From Suttonella ornithocola (lineage in GTDB: Bacteria > Pseudomonadota > Gammaproteobacteria > Cardiobacteriales > Cardiobacteriaceae), in assembly GCF_001889065.1 (NCBI RefSeq), contig NZ_LWHB01000084.1, forward strand, positions 1-34,274: DNA of 34,274 bases, in the 5' to 3' direction. Below are positions 7,720 through 15,830 of this stretch, piece by piece. Every line of letters starts with the position of its first letter. Position 1 is the stretch's first letter. The position numbers were made by a program, and so were the translations under genes. The notes under the pieces were generated by a model. It did not search any database, had not been told where the DNA came from, and was given only the letters and a program-made list of their open reading frames with translations.

Positions 7720-7748
7720 AGCTAACTTTTAAGCTTATTAGGTTAGTT

Positions 7749-9266
7749 ATGTGTGGAATTGTGGGGATTGTCGGTAAAGGACATGTTAACCAAGCGCTTT
7801 ATGATGCACTAATTGTTTTACAGCATAGAGGGCAAGACGCTGCCGGTATCGTGACTGCTGAAAATGGACGCTTTTTTATGCGCAAATCCAATGGGCTAGT
7901 GGCAGATGTTTTTAGCGAGAAACATATGCGACGATTAGTTGGCAATATTGGTATTGGACATATTCGATACCCTACCGCTGGGAGTTCTTCTAGCGCTGAG
8001 GCGCAACCAATGTATGCTAATTCACCTTATGGTATTGTATTAGCACACAATGGAAATCTCACCAATGCCGATAAGCTTATTGGCGAAATTTATGCCAGTG
8101 ATTTACGGCATATCAATACGCAATCTGATAGCGAAGCATTATTAAATATCTTTGCGCATGAACTTGCACGCGATGCAAACATTCCACCAACTCCTAATCA
8201 AATATTTGCAGCCATCTCTCGCTTACATGAGCGCGTTAAAGGCGCTTATGCTGTTGTTGCGTTGATTAGTGGCTATGGACTTGTTGCTTTTCGTGACCCC
8301 TACGCTATTCGCCCACTCATCTATGGCTATCGTGAAACAGATAATGGTACAGAATATATGGTCGCTAGCGAATCTGTCGCCTTACAAAGTCAGGGTTATA
8401 AGGTCATTCGAGACATTGAGCCAGGAGAAGCACTTATCATCACAGAAGATGGTCAACTTCATCATCAACAATGCGCACAAACTCCAGAAAGAGTCCCTTG
8501 TATTTTTGAGTACGTCTATTTCGCCCGCCCTGATTCTACTATCGACGGTATCAATGTGTATAAAGCGCGGCTCAGAATGGGAGAAAAACTCGCCGAAAGA
8601 ATCGAAAAGGAATGGTCAAATCATGATATTGACGTTGTCATCCCCATTCCTGATACCAGTCGTTCATCTGCTATTGAGTTGGCAAACCGGTTAGGCGTTA
8701 AATTCCGCGAAGGCTTTATGAAAAATCGTTACATTGGACGAACTTTTATTATGCCAGGTCAAACTTTACGTAAAAAGTCTGTCCGTCAAAAACTTAATGC
8801 TTTGGAATTAGAATTTCGTGGGAAAAATGTTTTACTAGTAGATGACTCCATTGTTAGGGGAACCACTAGCGAGCAAATTATTCAAATGGCACGAGATGCT
8901 GGTGCGAATAAAGTGTACTTTGCAAGTGCTGCCCCTCCTGTGTGTTATCCAAATGTTTATGGTATTGATATGCCTACACATGAAGAGCTGATTGCCTATA
9001 ATCGCAATGAAAAAGAAATTGCGCAAGAAATCGGTGCTGATAAAGTTATCTATCAAAAGCTAGATGACTTGGTAAAAGCCTGTTTAGCAACCAAACATTG
9101 TTTGCCCCAAAAATTTGATTGTTCTGTTTTTGATGGAAAATATATCACTGGAGATATAGACGAAAACTATTTCAAACGTCTACAACAATCACGTGCCGAT
9201 AACAGTCGAGCACGCATAACCCCTATTGGTAATAAGCCAATTGATTTAATGAATGCCAATGATTAA
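7749..9266 (+). CDS. purF: Amidophosphoribosyltransferase
   Basis: 505 residues, the same length as the Escherichia enzyme. PurF transfers the amide nitrogen of glutamine to PRPP, the first committed step of purine synthesis. Cys2 in MCGIVGIVG is the N-terminal nucleophile of the glutaminase domain, exposed after Met removal. HRGQDAAG and the AHNGNL motif complete that site. The C-terminal phosphoribosyltransferase domain has the PRPP loop VLLVDDSIVRGTT at about residues 360-373 and the PPVCYPN..GIDMP segment. It has no cvpA upstream, which often precedes purF. Downstream lie the binding-protein paralogues, 32 bp away and without a terminator between. Confidence 0.97.
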   Translation: MCGIVGIVGKGHVNQALYDALIVLQHRGQDAAGIVTAENGRFFMRKSNGLVADVFSEKHMRRLVGNIGIGHIRYPTAGSSSSAEAQPMYANSPYGIVLAHNGNLTNADKLIGEIYASDLRHINTQSDSEALLNIFAHELARDANIPPTPNQIFAAISRLHERVKGAYAVVALISGYGLVAFRDPYAIRPLIYGYRETDNGTEYMVASESVALQSQGYKVIRDIEPGEALIITEDGQLHHQQCAQTPERVPCIFEYVYFARPDSTIDGINVYKARLRMGEKLAERIEKEWSNHDIDVVIPIPDTSRSSAIELANRLGVKFREGFMKNRYIGRTFIMPGQTLRKKSVRQKLNALELEFRGKNVLLVDDSIVRGTTSEQIIQMARDAGANKVYFASAAPPVCYPNVYGIDMPTHEELIAYNRNEKEIAQEIGADKVIYQKLDDLVKACLATKHCLPQKFDCSVFDGKYITGDIDENYFKRLQQSRADNSRARITPIGNKPIDLMNAND

Positions 9267-9298
9267 ACTCAAAATATGATATTTAACAAAGGAACATC

Positions 9299-10131
9299 AT
9301 GATCAAAATTAGATATAGTCAAATCAACTAAAAAACAGGACGTTTTATAAACATTACCTTAGTGCTTCTGGCGGTAAATGGTGTTCTGTTTTTTAGCTGA
9401 TTGCACTATATATTTTAATTTTAACCTCTCTTTTGCTACTTTCTTTTTACACTAGCGATGCCCAAACAAAGAATACTTATCAAGTTGTTAGCGAATCTGG
9501 ATACATTCCCTTTGCTTATTGGGATGAAAACAATACTCCCACAGGATTTGATATTGAAATCCTCAAAGCAATTGCAAAAGTAGAAAATCTAAGTTTTGAG
9601 TACAAAACCATTCCTTGGAAAGTTATGTTTGACACTCTAGATAATGGCACTAGTGATATTATCACTTCCGGAATTAGTATTACTGATGAGCGTAAATCCA
9701 GATTCACCTTTACTGACCCCTATTTTCAATCAGATAAAACTGTTTTATTAGGTAAAAACAACGTTGATATTAAAAATATAGAAGAGCTCAAAAATCTTAA
9801 AGTTGGCGTAAAAGAAGCTCTACATCAGAAAAAGTTATAAAAAGCTTTAGGATTCAATAATATTATTCCAGAAAAAACAACCTTTCTTGCTATTAAAAAA
9901 GTTCTCACCGGAAAAAATGATGCTGCTGTGAGTGACTTTGGTGTAGTTAAATACTATCAAAAACGCTATAACGACCTTAACTATCTTGTCATTCCTAATA
10001 GTACCGTAGAATTTGGTTTTGGCGTAAAAAAAGGAAATCATGTTTTAGCTGAAATACTTAATCGTGGACTAAAAACAATTAAAGAAAATGGTACCTACGA
10101 TAAAATTTATCAACAATATTTTGCAGATTGA
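9299..10131 (+). pseudogene. Amino-acid-type periplasmic binding protein, broken by a miniature element and a stop codon
   Basis: The original ATG is at 9299 with a ribosome-binding site AAAGGAA. Codons 1-5 read MIKIR, and codon 6 is split by the 93-bp element at 9316-9408. Removing the element and one TA gives MIKIRYILILTSLLLL...SDAQ, a complete signal peptide in frame with the rest. A second lesion, TAA at 9838-9840, stands where the paralogues have Leu. Reconstructed length is 245 residues against 247 and 248 for the two intact copies. The fold is the SBP_bac_3 family (FIPFAYWDE-type N-terminus, GFDIEIL, ISITDERKSRFTFTDPYF, C-terminal IKENGTYDKIYQQYF). With two independent lesions the gene is dead. 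Confidence 0.93.
9316..9408. mobile_element. 93-bp miniature inverted-repeat element, copy A2 (MITE-like)
   Basis: Left end TAGTCAAATCAACTAAAAAA, right end (reverse complement) TAGTGCAATCAGCTAAAAAA, flanked by TA at 9314-9315 and 9409-9410. It belongs with copy A1 at 494-585: same ends, nearly the same length, and the shared inner block TTCTGGCGGTA in reversed orientation. The right terminus matches the IS630 right end (754-774) in its first 13 bases. It has no open reading frame of note. The site was the sixth codon of a binding-protein gene. Confidence 0.88.
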
Positions 10132-10152
10132 TACTACTTAACTTAAGAAACT

Positions 10153-10896
10153 ATGAAAAATAAATTGACTCAAAGCATACTCGTTATAGCTCTTAGCATT
10201 GGTAATAGCTATGCTAAAGAAACCTATAAAGTAATGACAGAATCCAACTTTATTCCATTTGTCTATTTAGATGAACAAAAAAAACTAACTGGATTTGATA
10301 TTGATATACTAAATGCTATTGCTAAAGTAGAAGAAATAAACTTTGAATATAAATCTACTATTTGGATTCAGCTCTTTAAAGCCATTGAGGAAAATGACGC
10401 AGATATAATTACTGCTGGTATTACCATTACAGAGGAAAGAAAAAAAATTGTTGATTTTACTCAACCTTACTTTACTTCTGAACAAAAGGTCTTTGCACGC
10501 TCAGGCTATTCAGAAAAAAAATTAGAAGATTTAAGAAATTCTAGTATTATTCTGAAAAAAGATACAACCTCCGATAACCTAATAAAATCTCTTGATTTTG
10601 TCAATATTTCTTATGATGATACTACTTTCAAACTTATAAAAAAAGTTCTAGGTGGTGAATATGCAGCAACCATTACTGATAGTGGCGTTGTAGATTATTA
10701 CTACAATAGATATAAATCTTATCGACCTACCATATTTAGCATTCCTAATACTACAGAATACTATGGCTTTTGGGTCAATAAAAACAAAAAAGAATTATTA
10801 AATAAATTAAATAATGGTTTAAAAATCATTAAAGAAAACGGTCAGTATAAAGAAATTTATAACAAATATTTTTCTAATCAAAATACAGGTAATTGA
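10153..10896 (+). CDS. Periplasmic polar amino-acid-type binding protein (SBP_bac_3), paralogue 2
   Basis: 247 residues. The signal peptide is residues 1-21 (hydrophobic core SILVIALSI, cleavage after SYA). The mature protein is a type II periplasmic binding fold: FIPFVYLDE and GFDIDILNAIAKVE line the cleft; ITITEERKKIVDFTQPYF holds the Arg expected to bind the ligand carboxylate; ITDSGVV gives a likely ligand-binding Asp; the end is GLKIIKENGQYKEIYNKYF. This family delivers amino acids to ABC importers. No permease or ATPase gene is adjacent, so it must use one elsewhere or act alone. It is very AT-rich in codon choice. It overlaps no neighbour and precedes paralogue 3 by seven bases. Confidence 0.88.
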   Translation: MKNKLTQSILVIALSIGNSYAKETYKVMTESNFIPFVYLDEQKKLTGFDIDILNAIAKVEEINFEYKSTIWIQLFKAIEENDADIITAGITITEERKKIVDFTQPYFTSEQKVFARSGYSEKKLEDLRNSSIILKKDTTSDNLIKSLDFVNISYDDTTFKLIKKVLGGEYAATITDSGVVDYYYNRYKSYRPTIFSIPNTTEYYGFWVNKNKKELLNKLNNGLKIIKENGQYKEIYNKYFSNQNTGN

Positions 10897-10903
10897 GGTT
10901 TAT

Positions 10904-11650
10904 ATGAACCAAAAATCAATCGCTTTAATTATACTTAGCACAAATTTTTATCAATTAAGTTATGCGCAAGAAAATAAAACTTATTTAGTTATGGGAGAAA
11001 GTAACTCTATTCCATTTATTTATTTAGATGAGAAAAAAGAGCCTACCGGATTTGATATAGATATTCTCAAAGCAATTGCAAAAGTAGAAAATTTAAATTT
11101 TGAATATAAAACTACCATATTTGATCTTCTATTTGATAATTTAGAAAATAAAAAAGCTGATATTATTAGCTCTGGTATCACTATTACACCCGAACGACAA
11201 AAGAGAATGGCATTTTCCAAACCTTATTTTGATTCAGAACAGATGGTTATGGTTAATACCGCACATAAAAATATCTCTAATTTAGAAGAATTATCAAAAT
11301 ATAATATTTCGCTCCAAAAAGATACAACCTCAGATGCTCTTCTAAAAAAAATAGGTGGCTTTAATCATCTAAACTATGAAGAAAACACTTATCTTATTAT
11401 TAAAAATACGATTAGTGGAAAAACAGATGCTGCTATTAGTGACTCCGGTATCATTCAATACTATAAAAATCGCTTCGAAAAATATCAACCAAAAATTTTC
11501 TCTATACCCAATACAAAAGAATATTATGGCTTTGCTGTTAGAAAAGAAAATCAAGAACTACTTGATAAAATCAATTCAGGAATAAAGACTATTAAAGAGA
11601 ATGGGACTTATGAAAAAATATATAATAAATATTTTTCAAAATATGAATAA
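10904..11650 (+). CDS. Periplasmic polar amino-acid-type binding protein (SBP_bac_3), paralogue 3
   Basis: 248 residues. Signal peptide 1-21 (IALIILSTNF core, cleavage after SYA). It is organised as paralogue 2, with SIPFIYLDE, GFDIDILKAIAKVE, ITITPERQKRMAFSKPYF, ISDSGII and GIKTIKENGTYEKIYNKYF. The ribosome-binding site GAGG overlaps the stop of paralogue 2, which indicates one operon. Nearly identical cleft motifs in the three copies point to gene duplication. Differences elsewhere (for example AHKNISNLEELS against SGYSEKKLEDLR) leave room for different ligands. The ligand cannot be told from sequence. No intrinsic terminator was seen after the gene. Confidence 0.88.
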   Translation: MNQKSIALIILSTNFYQLSYAQENKTYLVMGESNSIPFIYLDEKKEPTGFDIDILKAIAKVENLNFEYKTTIFDLLFDNLENKKADIISSGITITPERQKRMAFSKPYFDSEQMVMVNTAHKNISNLEELSKYNISLQKDTTSDALLKKIGGFNHLNYEENTYLIIKNTISGKTDAAISDSGIIQYYKNRFEKYQPKIFSIPNTKEYYGFAVRKENQELLDKINSGIKTIKENGTYEKIYNKYFSKYE

Positions 11651-11708
11651 TCATATATAAAAATCATCTAACATATAAAATAATGTATTTTTAAATAATT
11701 ACACCAAA

Positions 11709-11793
11709 TAGCTAAATATTTATAAATTTAAATAAAATCATTATATTACTACAATATCATATACAAAAATGCGTAGGCATAAATATTCAGCTA
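11709..11793. repeat. 85-bp inverted-repeat sequence, possible decayed MITE
   Basis: Left end TAGCTAAATATTTATAAA and right end (reverse complement) TAGCTGAATATTTATGCC match at 14 of the first 15 positions. TA follows the right end, but AA precedes the left one, so a target duplication is imperfect. The right end shares TAGCTGAAT with the elements at 31017-31119 and 31124-31216. The region is so AT-rich that chance contributes. Nothing else is seen in the 188-bp gap between 11650 and 11839. Confidence 0.45.
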
Positions 11794-11838
11794 TATAAGA
11801 AAGTATTTTTTTCACTTTTTAATATATCTTCACTGATC

Positions 11839-12552
11839 ATGTTATCCTTTCCTTACTTAGCAACACAAAACTTAGATATACCTACGTCTATTCCTCTACA
11901 TATTATTGATAAACCTTTATTAAACAAATATTATCTTATTAAAAATTCTAATGGAATATGGCAATTATCATACAATGAGGAGAAGCCTATTTATATAGAT
12001 TTCTCAGATAAATACTATCGTTGTAGAGGTGGTAAAGAATATCTTCCAAAAGCTTTTAAGAAGCTACCGAATCATACTATCTTAGATGCAACTGCAGGCT
12101 GGGGAAGAGACGCATGGTTATTAGCCTATAGAGGATTTAAAGTAACATTATGCGAACAACACCCTGCGCTTTATTTAATGCTCAAACAAGCCGTTGAGCG
12201 TGCAAAAAATGAATTACTAACTACCAAAGCCGCTAGCAATCTATTAACAATTTACGGAAATTCTGAAGAACACATTAAAAATAATGGCGAAAAATATGAT
12301 GCTATATATTTGGATCCAATGTTTCCACCCCGAACTAAGCAAGCCAAAGTAAAAAAAGATATGCAAATTTTACATACTTTAATTTCAGATTTTCCAAATA
12401 ATGGCGATCAGTTACTAGATATAGCTATTAATAGCGGCTGCAAAAAAATTATCGTTAAACGCCCAAAAGGCGCAGATTTTCTAAATAATATGCCACCTCA
12501 CCATAGCTTACAGGCACCAAATACTCGATATGATATTTATATCAATAATTAA
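11839..12552 (+). CDS. rsmJ: 16S rRNA (guanine-1516-N2)-methyltransferase
   Basis: 237 residues. RsmJ methylates G1516 of 16S rRNA using SAM. Recognisable parts are IYIDFSDKYYRCRGGKEYLP near residue 55, the SAM loop LDATAGWGRDAWLLA from about residue 82, the acidic loop CEQHPALY, and YLDPMFPPRTKQAKVKK at about residue 156, the family's catalytic signature. The gene has no clear Shine-Dalgarno sequence before the ATG (TTCACTGATC). No better in-frame start lies upstream. It converges on the cytochrome gene after 20 bases. Confidence 0.92.
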   Translation: MLSFPYLATQNLDIPTSIPLHIIDKPLLNKYYLIKNSNGIWQLSYNEEKPIYIDFSDKYYRCRGGKEYLPKAFKKLPNHTILDATAGWGRDAWLLAYRGFKVTLCEQHPALYLMLKQAVERAKNELLTTKAASNLLTIYGNSEEHIKNNGEKYDAIYLDPMFPPRTKQAKVKKDMQILHTLISDFPNNGDQLLDIAINSGCKKIIVKRPKGADFLNNMPPHHSLQAPNTRYDIYINN

Positions 12553-12572
12553 ATCTCACTAAACCATATCAA

Positions 12573-13163
12573 CTACTTATTTTTAGTTTTATGAATCATT
12601 GCTCTAATATAGTTATGCTTTAACCATTTACTGGTAAGAAAAACTGCTAATATATGTAAGATAATTAGCACTTCTAATATATTAACCAATAAACCATGTA
12701 GTTCACTAAAATTATAATGATAAAGCTGATAGTCATAAGCCAAATCAAATATATATTCATTAACTGCTGGAATAATGCTTCCTGTTTCTGTTGTAAGTGC
12801 TGCCATATAGCCAGTTCCTGCAATAGCTATAATTAATAACCAAGCAGACCAAATAAACAATAAACCAAAAGCATTATGTCCTATTGTTTTGTGTTCACGA
12901 TTCCGTATTTCCTCAATATGAATTTTCATTCCTAAAATAGTTGGAATCATATCTCTTACTCTTGCAGGAAATTTAGCACCAATGATTCCCCATAATAACC
13001 GAATTATTACAAGAGAGAAAATAATATAACCTGTTATTTGATGTATGATACTACCGGGGCGCACAATAAAAATATTTATTATGCAGCCTAAAGCAACTAA
13101 CCAATGGGTAATTCTAACCAATCTATCCCAAATAAAATTTTTATCATTCACGCTAAGCCTCAT
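12573..13163 (-). CDS. Cytochrome b561-family di-heme membrane protein
   Basis: 196 residues with four hydrophobic membrane segments (about 20-36, 45-62, 97-122 and 158-178). His residues sit where such proteins bind two b hemes: His20 (RITHWL), His41 (IIHQITGY), His96 (GHNAFG), His156 (ELHGLLVN) and His170 (LHILAV). It is expected in the inner membrane, exchanging electrons with quinol and a periplasmic acceptor. An alternative start is GTG at codon 5 (13151), which has AGG six bases before it; the listed ATG has no good ribosome-binding site. The periplasmic b562-like gene is directly upstream on the same strand, a plausible partner, although an intervening terminator separates the transcripts at least in part. 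Confidence 0.85.
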   Translation of the reverse strand: MRLSVNDKNFIWDRLVRITHWLVALGCIINIFIVRPGSIIHQITGYIIFSLVIIRLLWGIIGAKFPARVRDMIPTILGMKIHIEEIRNREHKTIGHNAFGLLFIWSAWLLIIAIAGTGYMAALTTETGSIIPAVNEYIFDLAYDYQLYHYNFSELHGLLVNILEVLIILHILAVFLTSKWLKHNYIRAMIHKTKNK

Positions 13164-13222
13164 TTAGCCATTCAGAAACAAACGTAACTTTGACCTAAAA
13201 TATTTATTTATGTTTAAAATAA

Positions 13223-13250
13223 AAGCCCCAATTATGAAATAAAGGGGCTT
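13223..13250 (-). terminator. Intrinsic terminator downstream of the cytochrome b562-like gene
   Basis: On the minus strand AAGCCCC and GGGGCTT form a 7-bp stem followed by TTATTTT. It lies 22 bases past the stop of the b562-like gene and before the b561-like gene, so read-through would be partial. Confidence 0.7.
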
Positions 13251-13271
13251 CTTTGCTACTAGATATAAAAA

Positions 13272-13865
13272 TTATTTAACATCAAAATATTTATGACCTT
13301 GTTTACGAGTATCATTCATTTCATTTAACAATACTTGGACACCATCTCTATCATTACTTTCAATTGCAATTTCTAAATCTGCAATTTGTTTGCGTAGAGT
13401 TTGCATGCCTTGCTGAAATTTTTCTTTATCTTCAGCAGTAAGTTTATTTTTGTCATCTAATCCTAGCGCTTGAGCTTGGCTTGCCCACTTTGCCAATTCT
13501 GTTGCTGGCTCTGCCATAGCAGCAAGACTATCTGCTGACTTAAGCTTTTTGAAATTTTTTCCCATTTGTTTCATTGTATCTTCTAAATCCAATTTATCAT
13601 CTACTATAGTAGGTGCTTGTAATGATTTCACTGGTGATTCAATCATAACGGTTTCAGAAGAAGGTGTAACGCTGATTTCTGTTGCGCTATCCATAACCTT
13701 TCCAGCGCTTACAACATCTGTCGTTTTTTGAACTTCTGTATAAACTTCTGCTTTAATAGTTGAATCTGGGCGAGCTTGCGCAGTATCTATGGTATTATTG
13801 GTAGCAGCAAAACCTATGTTTGCTACTGCCAATGTCACGATTGAAGTTAATAATAATTTTCTCAT
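13272..13865 (-). CDS. Periplasmic cytochrome b562-like protein with N-terminal extension
   Basis: 197 residues. The signal peptide is 1-20 (cleavage after GFA). Residues about 21-90 are a Ser/Thr/Val-rich linker absent from classical b562. Residues 92-197 (106 residues, the length of mature Escherichia b562) form the four-helix domain. The axial heme ligands are conserved: Met98 in DLEDTMKQM, matching Met7, and His191 in RKQGHKYF, matching His102. The heme would be bound non-covalently, as no CXXCH motif exists. The ribosome-binding site AGAGAGG is strong. Function in the family is periplasmic electron carriage, with the physiological partner poorly known. The membrane b561-type gene next door is a candidate. 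Confidence 0.8.
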   Translation of the reverse strand: MRKLLLTSIVTLAVANIGFAATNNTIDTAQARPDSTIKAEVYTEVQKTTDVVSAGKVMDSATEISVTPSSETVMIESPVKSLQAPTIVDDKLDLEDTMKQMGKNFKKLKSADSLAAMAEPATELAKWASQAQALGLDDKNKLTAEDKEKFQQGMQTLRKQIADLEIAIESNDRDGVQVLLNEMNDTRKQGHKYFDVK

Positions 13866-13955
13866 AATTGCCTCTCTTTATTGTGTGAATGCCTAATATA
13901 GCAATATATTGACTTTATTTATTTAAATTCTTGTAAGTTTTTATTTTATATAACA

Positions 13956-15332
13956 TCAATTGCTTTCAAACTTTTTCCAATCTTCTTTTATTTTTATTTT
14001 TGCCCTAGTCAATGCTAAAGCATTAGGAATAATATCTTTTGTGATAACAGAACCAGCACCAATAGTCACATTATTTCCTAAAGATAAAGGAGCAACCAGT
14101 GCAGTATTTGAGCCTACAAAAACATTATCTCCAATCATTGTTTTAAACTTATTTTTACCATCATAATTACAAGTAATGGTTCCAGCACCGATATTAACTT
14201 TTGAGCCAACAACTGAATCACCTATATAGCTCAAATGATTAACTTTACTTTCTATTCCAATAGTACTGCCTTTAATTTCAACAAAATTTCCGATTCTAGA
14301 ATGGCTATGTAAAATAGTATTAGGACGTAATCGGGCAAAAGGTCCAACATTAACCGCTTGCTCTACTGTTGTTTTCTCAATAATGCTATAGGCATGAATA
14401 ACACTATCATTTCCAATGGTACAATTTTCTAAAATACTCCCTGCTTCAATAATCACTCTATCGCCAATAATAACTTTACCCTTAAAGAAAACATTAGGTT
14501 CAATAATAACATCCTTTCCAACTTCTACCTCTCCGTGAATATCACAGCGTAAAGGATCAATAATAGTGACTCCTTTATCTAATAATTTCTTAACTTGTTG
14601 TTGACGGTAAATACGTTCTGCTTCAGCAAGTTGAATCTTATCATTGATACCTATCATTTCATCTACTTCTTTAATAGACACGCTATCCACAGTCTCTCCA
14701 TTAGCACTCAATAAGCCAATAATATCCGTTAAATAATATTCTTTTTGTGCATTTTGGCAACTTATCATTGGAATAAACTTTGCTAACAAATGGTTTTGTA
14801 TAGCCATTACGCCAACATTAATTTCCTTAATACCTTTTTCCATTTCATTGGTATCTTTTTCTTCAATAATGCCAACTATTTCTTTTTGTTCATTTCGAAT
14901 AATTCTTCCATAACCGAATGGATTATCAACTGTAGCAGTTAGTAAAGCTGCGCCCTTTTCTTCTGCTACATTGATAAGTTTATTGATTGTATCTAATTGA
15001 AGGAAAGGTCCATCGCCAAAAACAATTAATGTCACGCCATTTGTTTCTAATAATGGAAGCGCTTGTCTAACAGCATGCCCTGTTCCCAATTGCTCTTCTT
15101 GAGCTACCCAAGAAAGATTTTGATAGTCTTCATTGAGTGCCTCTTGTAAAACATTTCCTTGATAACCATAAATAATAGCAATATCTATATCTTTTACTTG
15201 CTGTAAAGTTTCTAATAGATGCTTTATCATTGCTTTACCACCCAGAGATTGTAAAACTTTGGGTAAATCAGAACGCATTCTTGTTCCTTTACCTGCTGCT
15301 AAAACTAATGCTAATTTATGATTATGTTTCAT
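13956..15332 (-). CDS. glmU: Bifunctional GlmU: GlcN-1-P acetyltransferase / GlcNAc-1-P uridyltransferase
   Basis: 458 residues from the start chosen here. GlmU makes UDP-GlcNAc for peptidoglycan and LPS. The N-terminal pyrophosphorylase has LVLAAGKGTRMRSDLPK and VFGDGPFL. The C-terminal half is a left-handed beta-helix of hexapeptide repeats with IGAGTITCNYDG and RLRPNTIL, sites for acetyl-CoA and GlcN-1-P. An ATG four codons further upstream (15344) exists, but GAGG lies inside those codons six bases ahead of the ATG at 15332, which makes 15332 the better start. It follows atpC, the usual order in many gammaproteobacteria, with a hairpin between. Confidence 0.95.
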   Translation of the reverse strand: MKHNHKLALVLAAGKGTRMRSDLPKVLQSLGGKAMIKHLLETLQQVKDIDIAIIYGYQGNVLQEALNEDYQNLSWVAQEEQLGTGHAVRQALPLLETNGVTLIVFGDGPFLQLDTINKLINVAEEKGAALLTATVDNPFGYGRIIRNEQKEIVGIIEEKDTNEMEKGIKEINVGVMAIQNHLLAKFIPMISCQNAQKEYYLTDIIGLLSANGETVDSVSIKEVDEMIGINDKIQLAEAERIYRQQQVKKLLDKGVTIIDPLRCDIHGEVEVGKDVIIEPNVFFKGKVIIGDRVIIEAGSILENCTIGNDSVIHAYSIIEKTTVEQAVNVGPFARLRPNTILHSHSRIGNFVEIKGSTIGIESKVNHLSYIGDSVVGSKVNIGAGTITCNYDGKNKFKTMIGDNVFVGSNTALVAPLSLGNNVTIGAGSVITKDIIPNALALTRAKIKIKEDWKKFESN

Positions 15333-15352
15333 CTTTAACCTCATAAAAGAAA

Positions 15353-15371
15353 AGCCGACTATTTGTCGGCT
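15353..15371 (-). terminator. Intrinsic terminator or attenuator between atpC and glmU
   Basis: On the minus strand AGCCGAC, loop AAATA, GTCGGCT, then TTTCTTTT. It ends the ATP synthase transcript but sits only 20 bases ahead of the glmU start, so glmU depends on read-through or on a promoter inside atpC. Confidence 0.8.
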
Positions 15372-15404
15372 ATAATATTATAAATTGGCTATATTAATTA
15401 AGTA

Positions 15405-15821
15405 TTAATGTTTATTACGGCGAATAGCAGAAATTTGCGCTGTTAGTTGAGCTATTTCCATATGAATACGTATCGCATCAGGACCAGCATCATTAATGCC
15501 TTTCATCCTAGCAACAGCTCTTTCTTTAGCAGCCTTGATTTCAGCCTCATCTAAATCTTCAGCTCGAATAGCTTCATCAGCCAAAATAATGGTCTGTTTT
15601 GGTTGGACTTCAATAAATCCTCCAGAAACATAGATAACCTGCTCTTCTCCATTCTCTAATGTCAATCTCACTTGACCTGGTTTGAGCATTGCCATCATTG
15701 GACTATGTCTTGCCAAGATACCAAGTTCTCCCGTAGTCGCTGTTGCTGCAATTTGTACAACATTGCCTTCATATAAACAGCGGTCTTGGCTCACAACATT
15801 AACGGAAAAAGGCGTTGCCAT
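15405..15821 (-). CDS. atpC: F1Fo ATP synthase epsilon subunit
   Basis: 138 residues. Epsilon is part of the central stalk and inhibits ATP hydrolysis. The beta-sandwich domain has ATTGELGILARHSPMMAML and VYVSGGF-type strands (IYVSGGFIEVQ). The C-terminal helical hairpin is rich in Glu, Ala and Arg (AEIKAAKERAVARM). It is last in the atp operon, nine bases after atpD. Confidence 0.96.
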   Translation of the reverse strand: MATPFSVNVVSQDRCLYEGNVVQIAATATTGELGILARHSPMMAMLKPGQVRLTLENGEEQVIYVSGGFIEVQPKQTIILADEAIRAEDLDEAEIKAAKERAVARMKGINDAGPDAIRIHMEIAQLTAQISAIRRNKH

Positions 15822-15830
15822 ATAAACTCC

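Noticed and set aside
9433..9840. A short binding-protein gene starting at TTG 9433
   Set aside because: This start lies inside the original signal peptide and has no ribosome-binding site. The true start is at 9299 before the inserted element.
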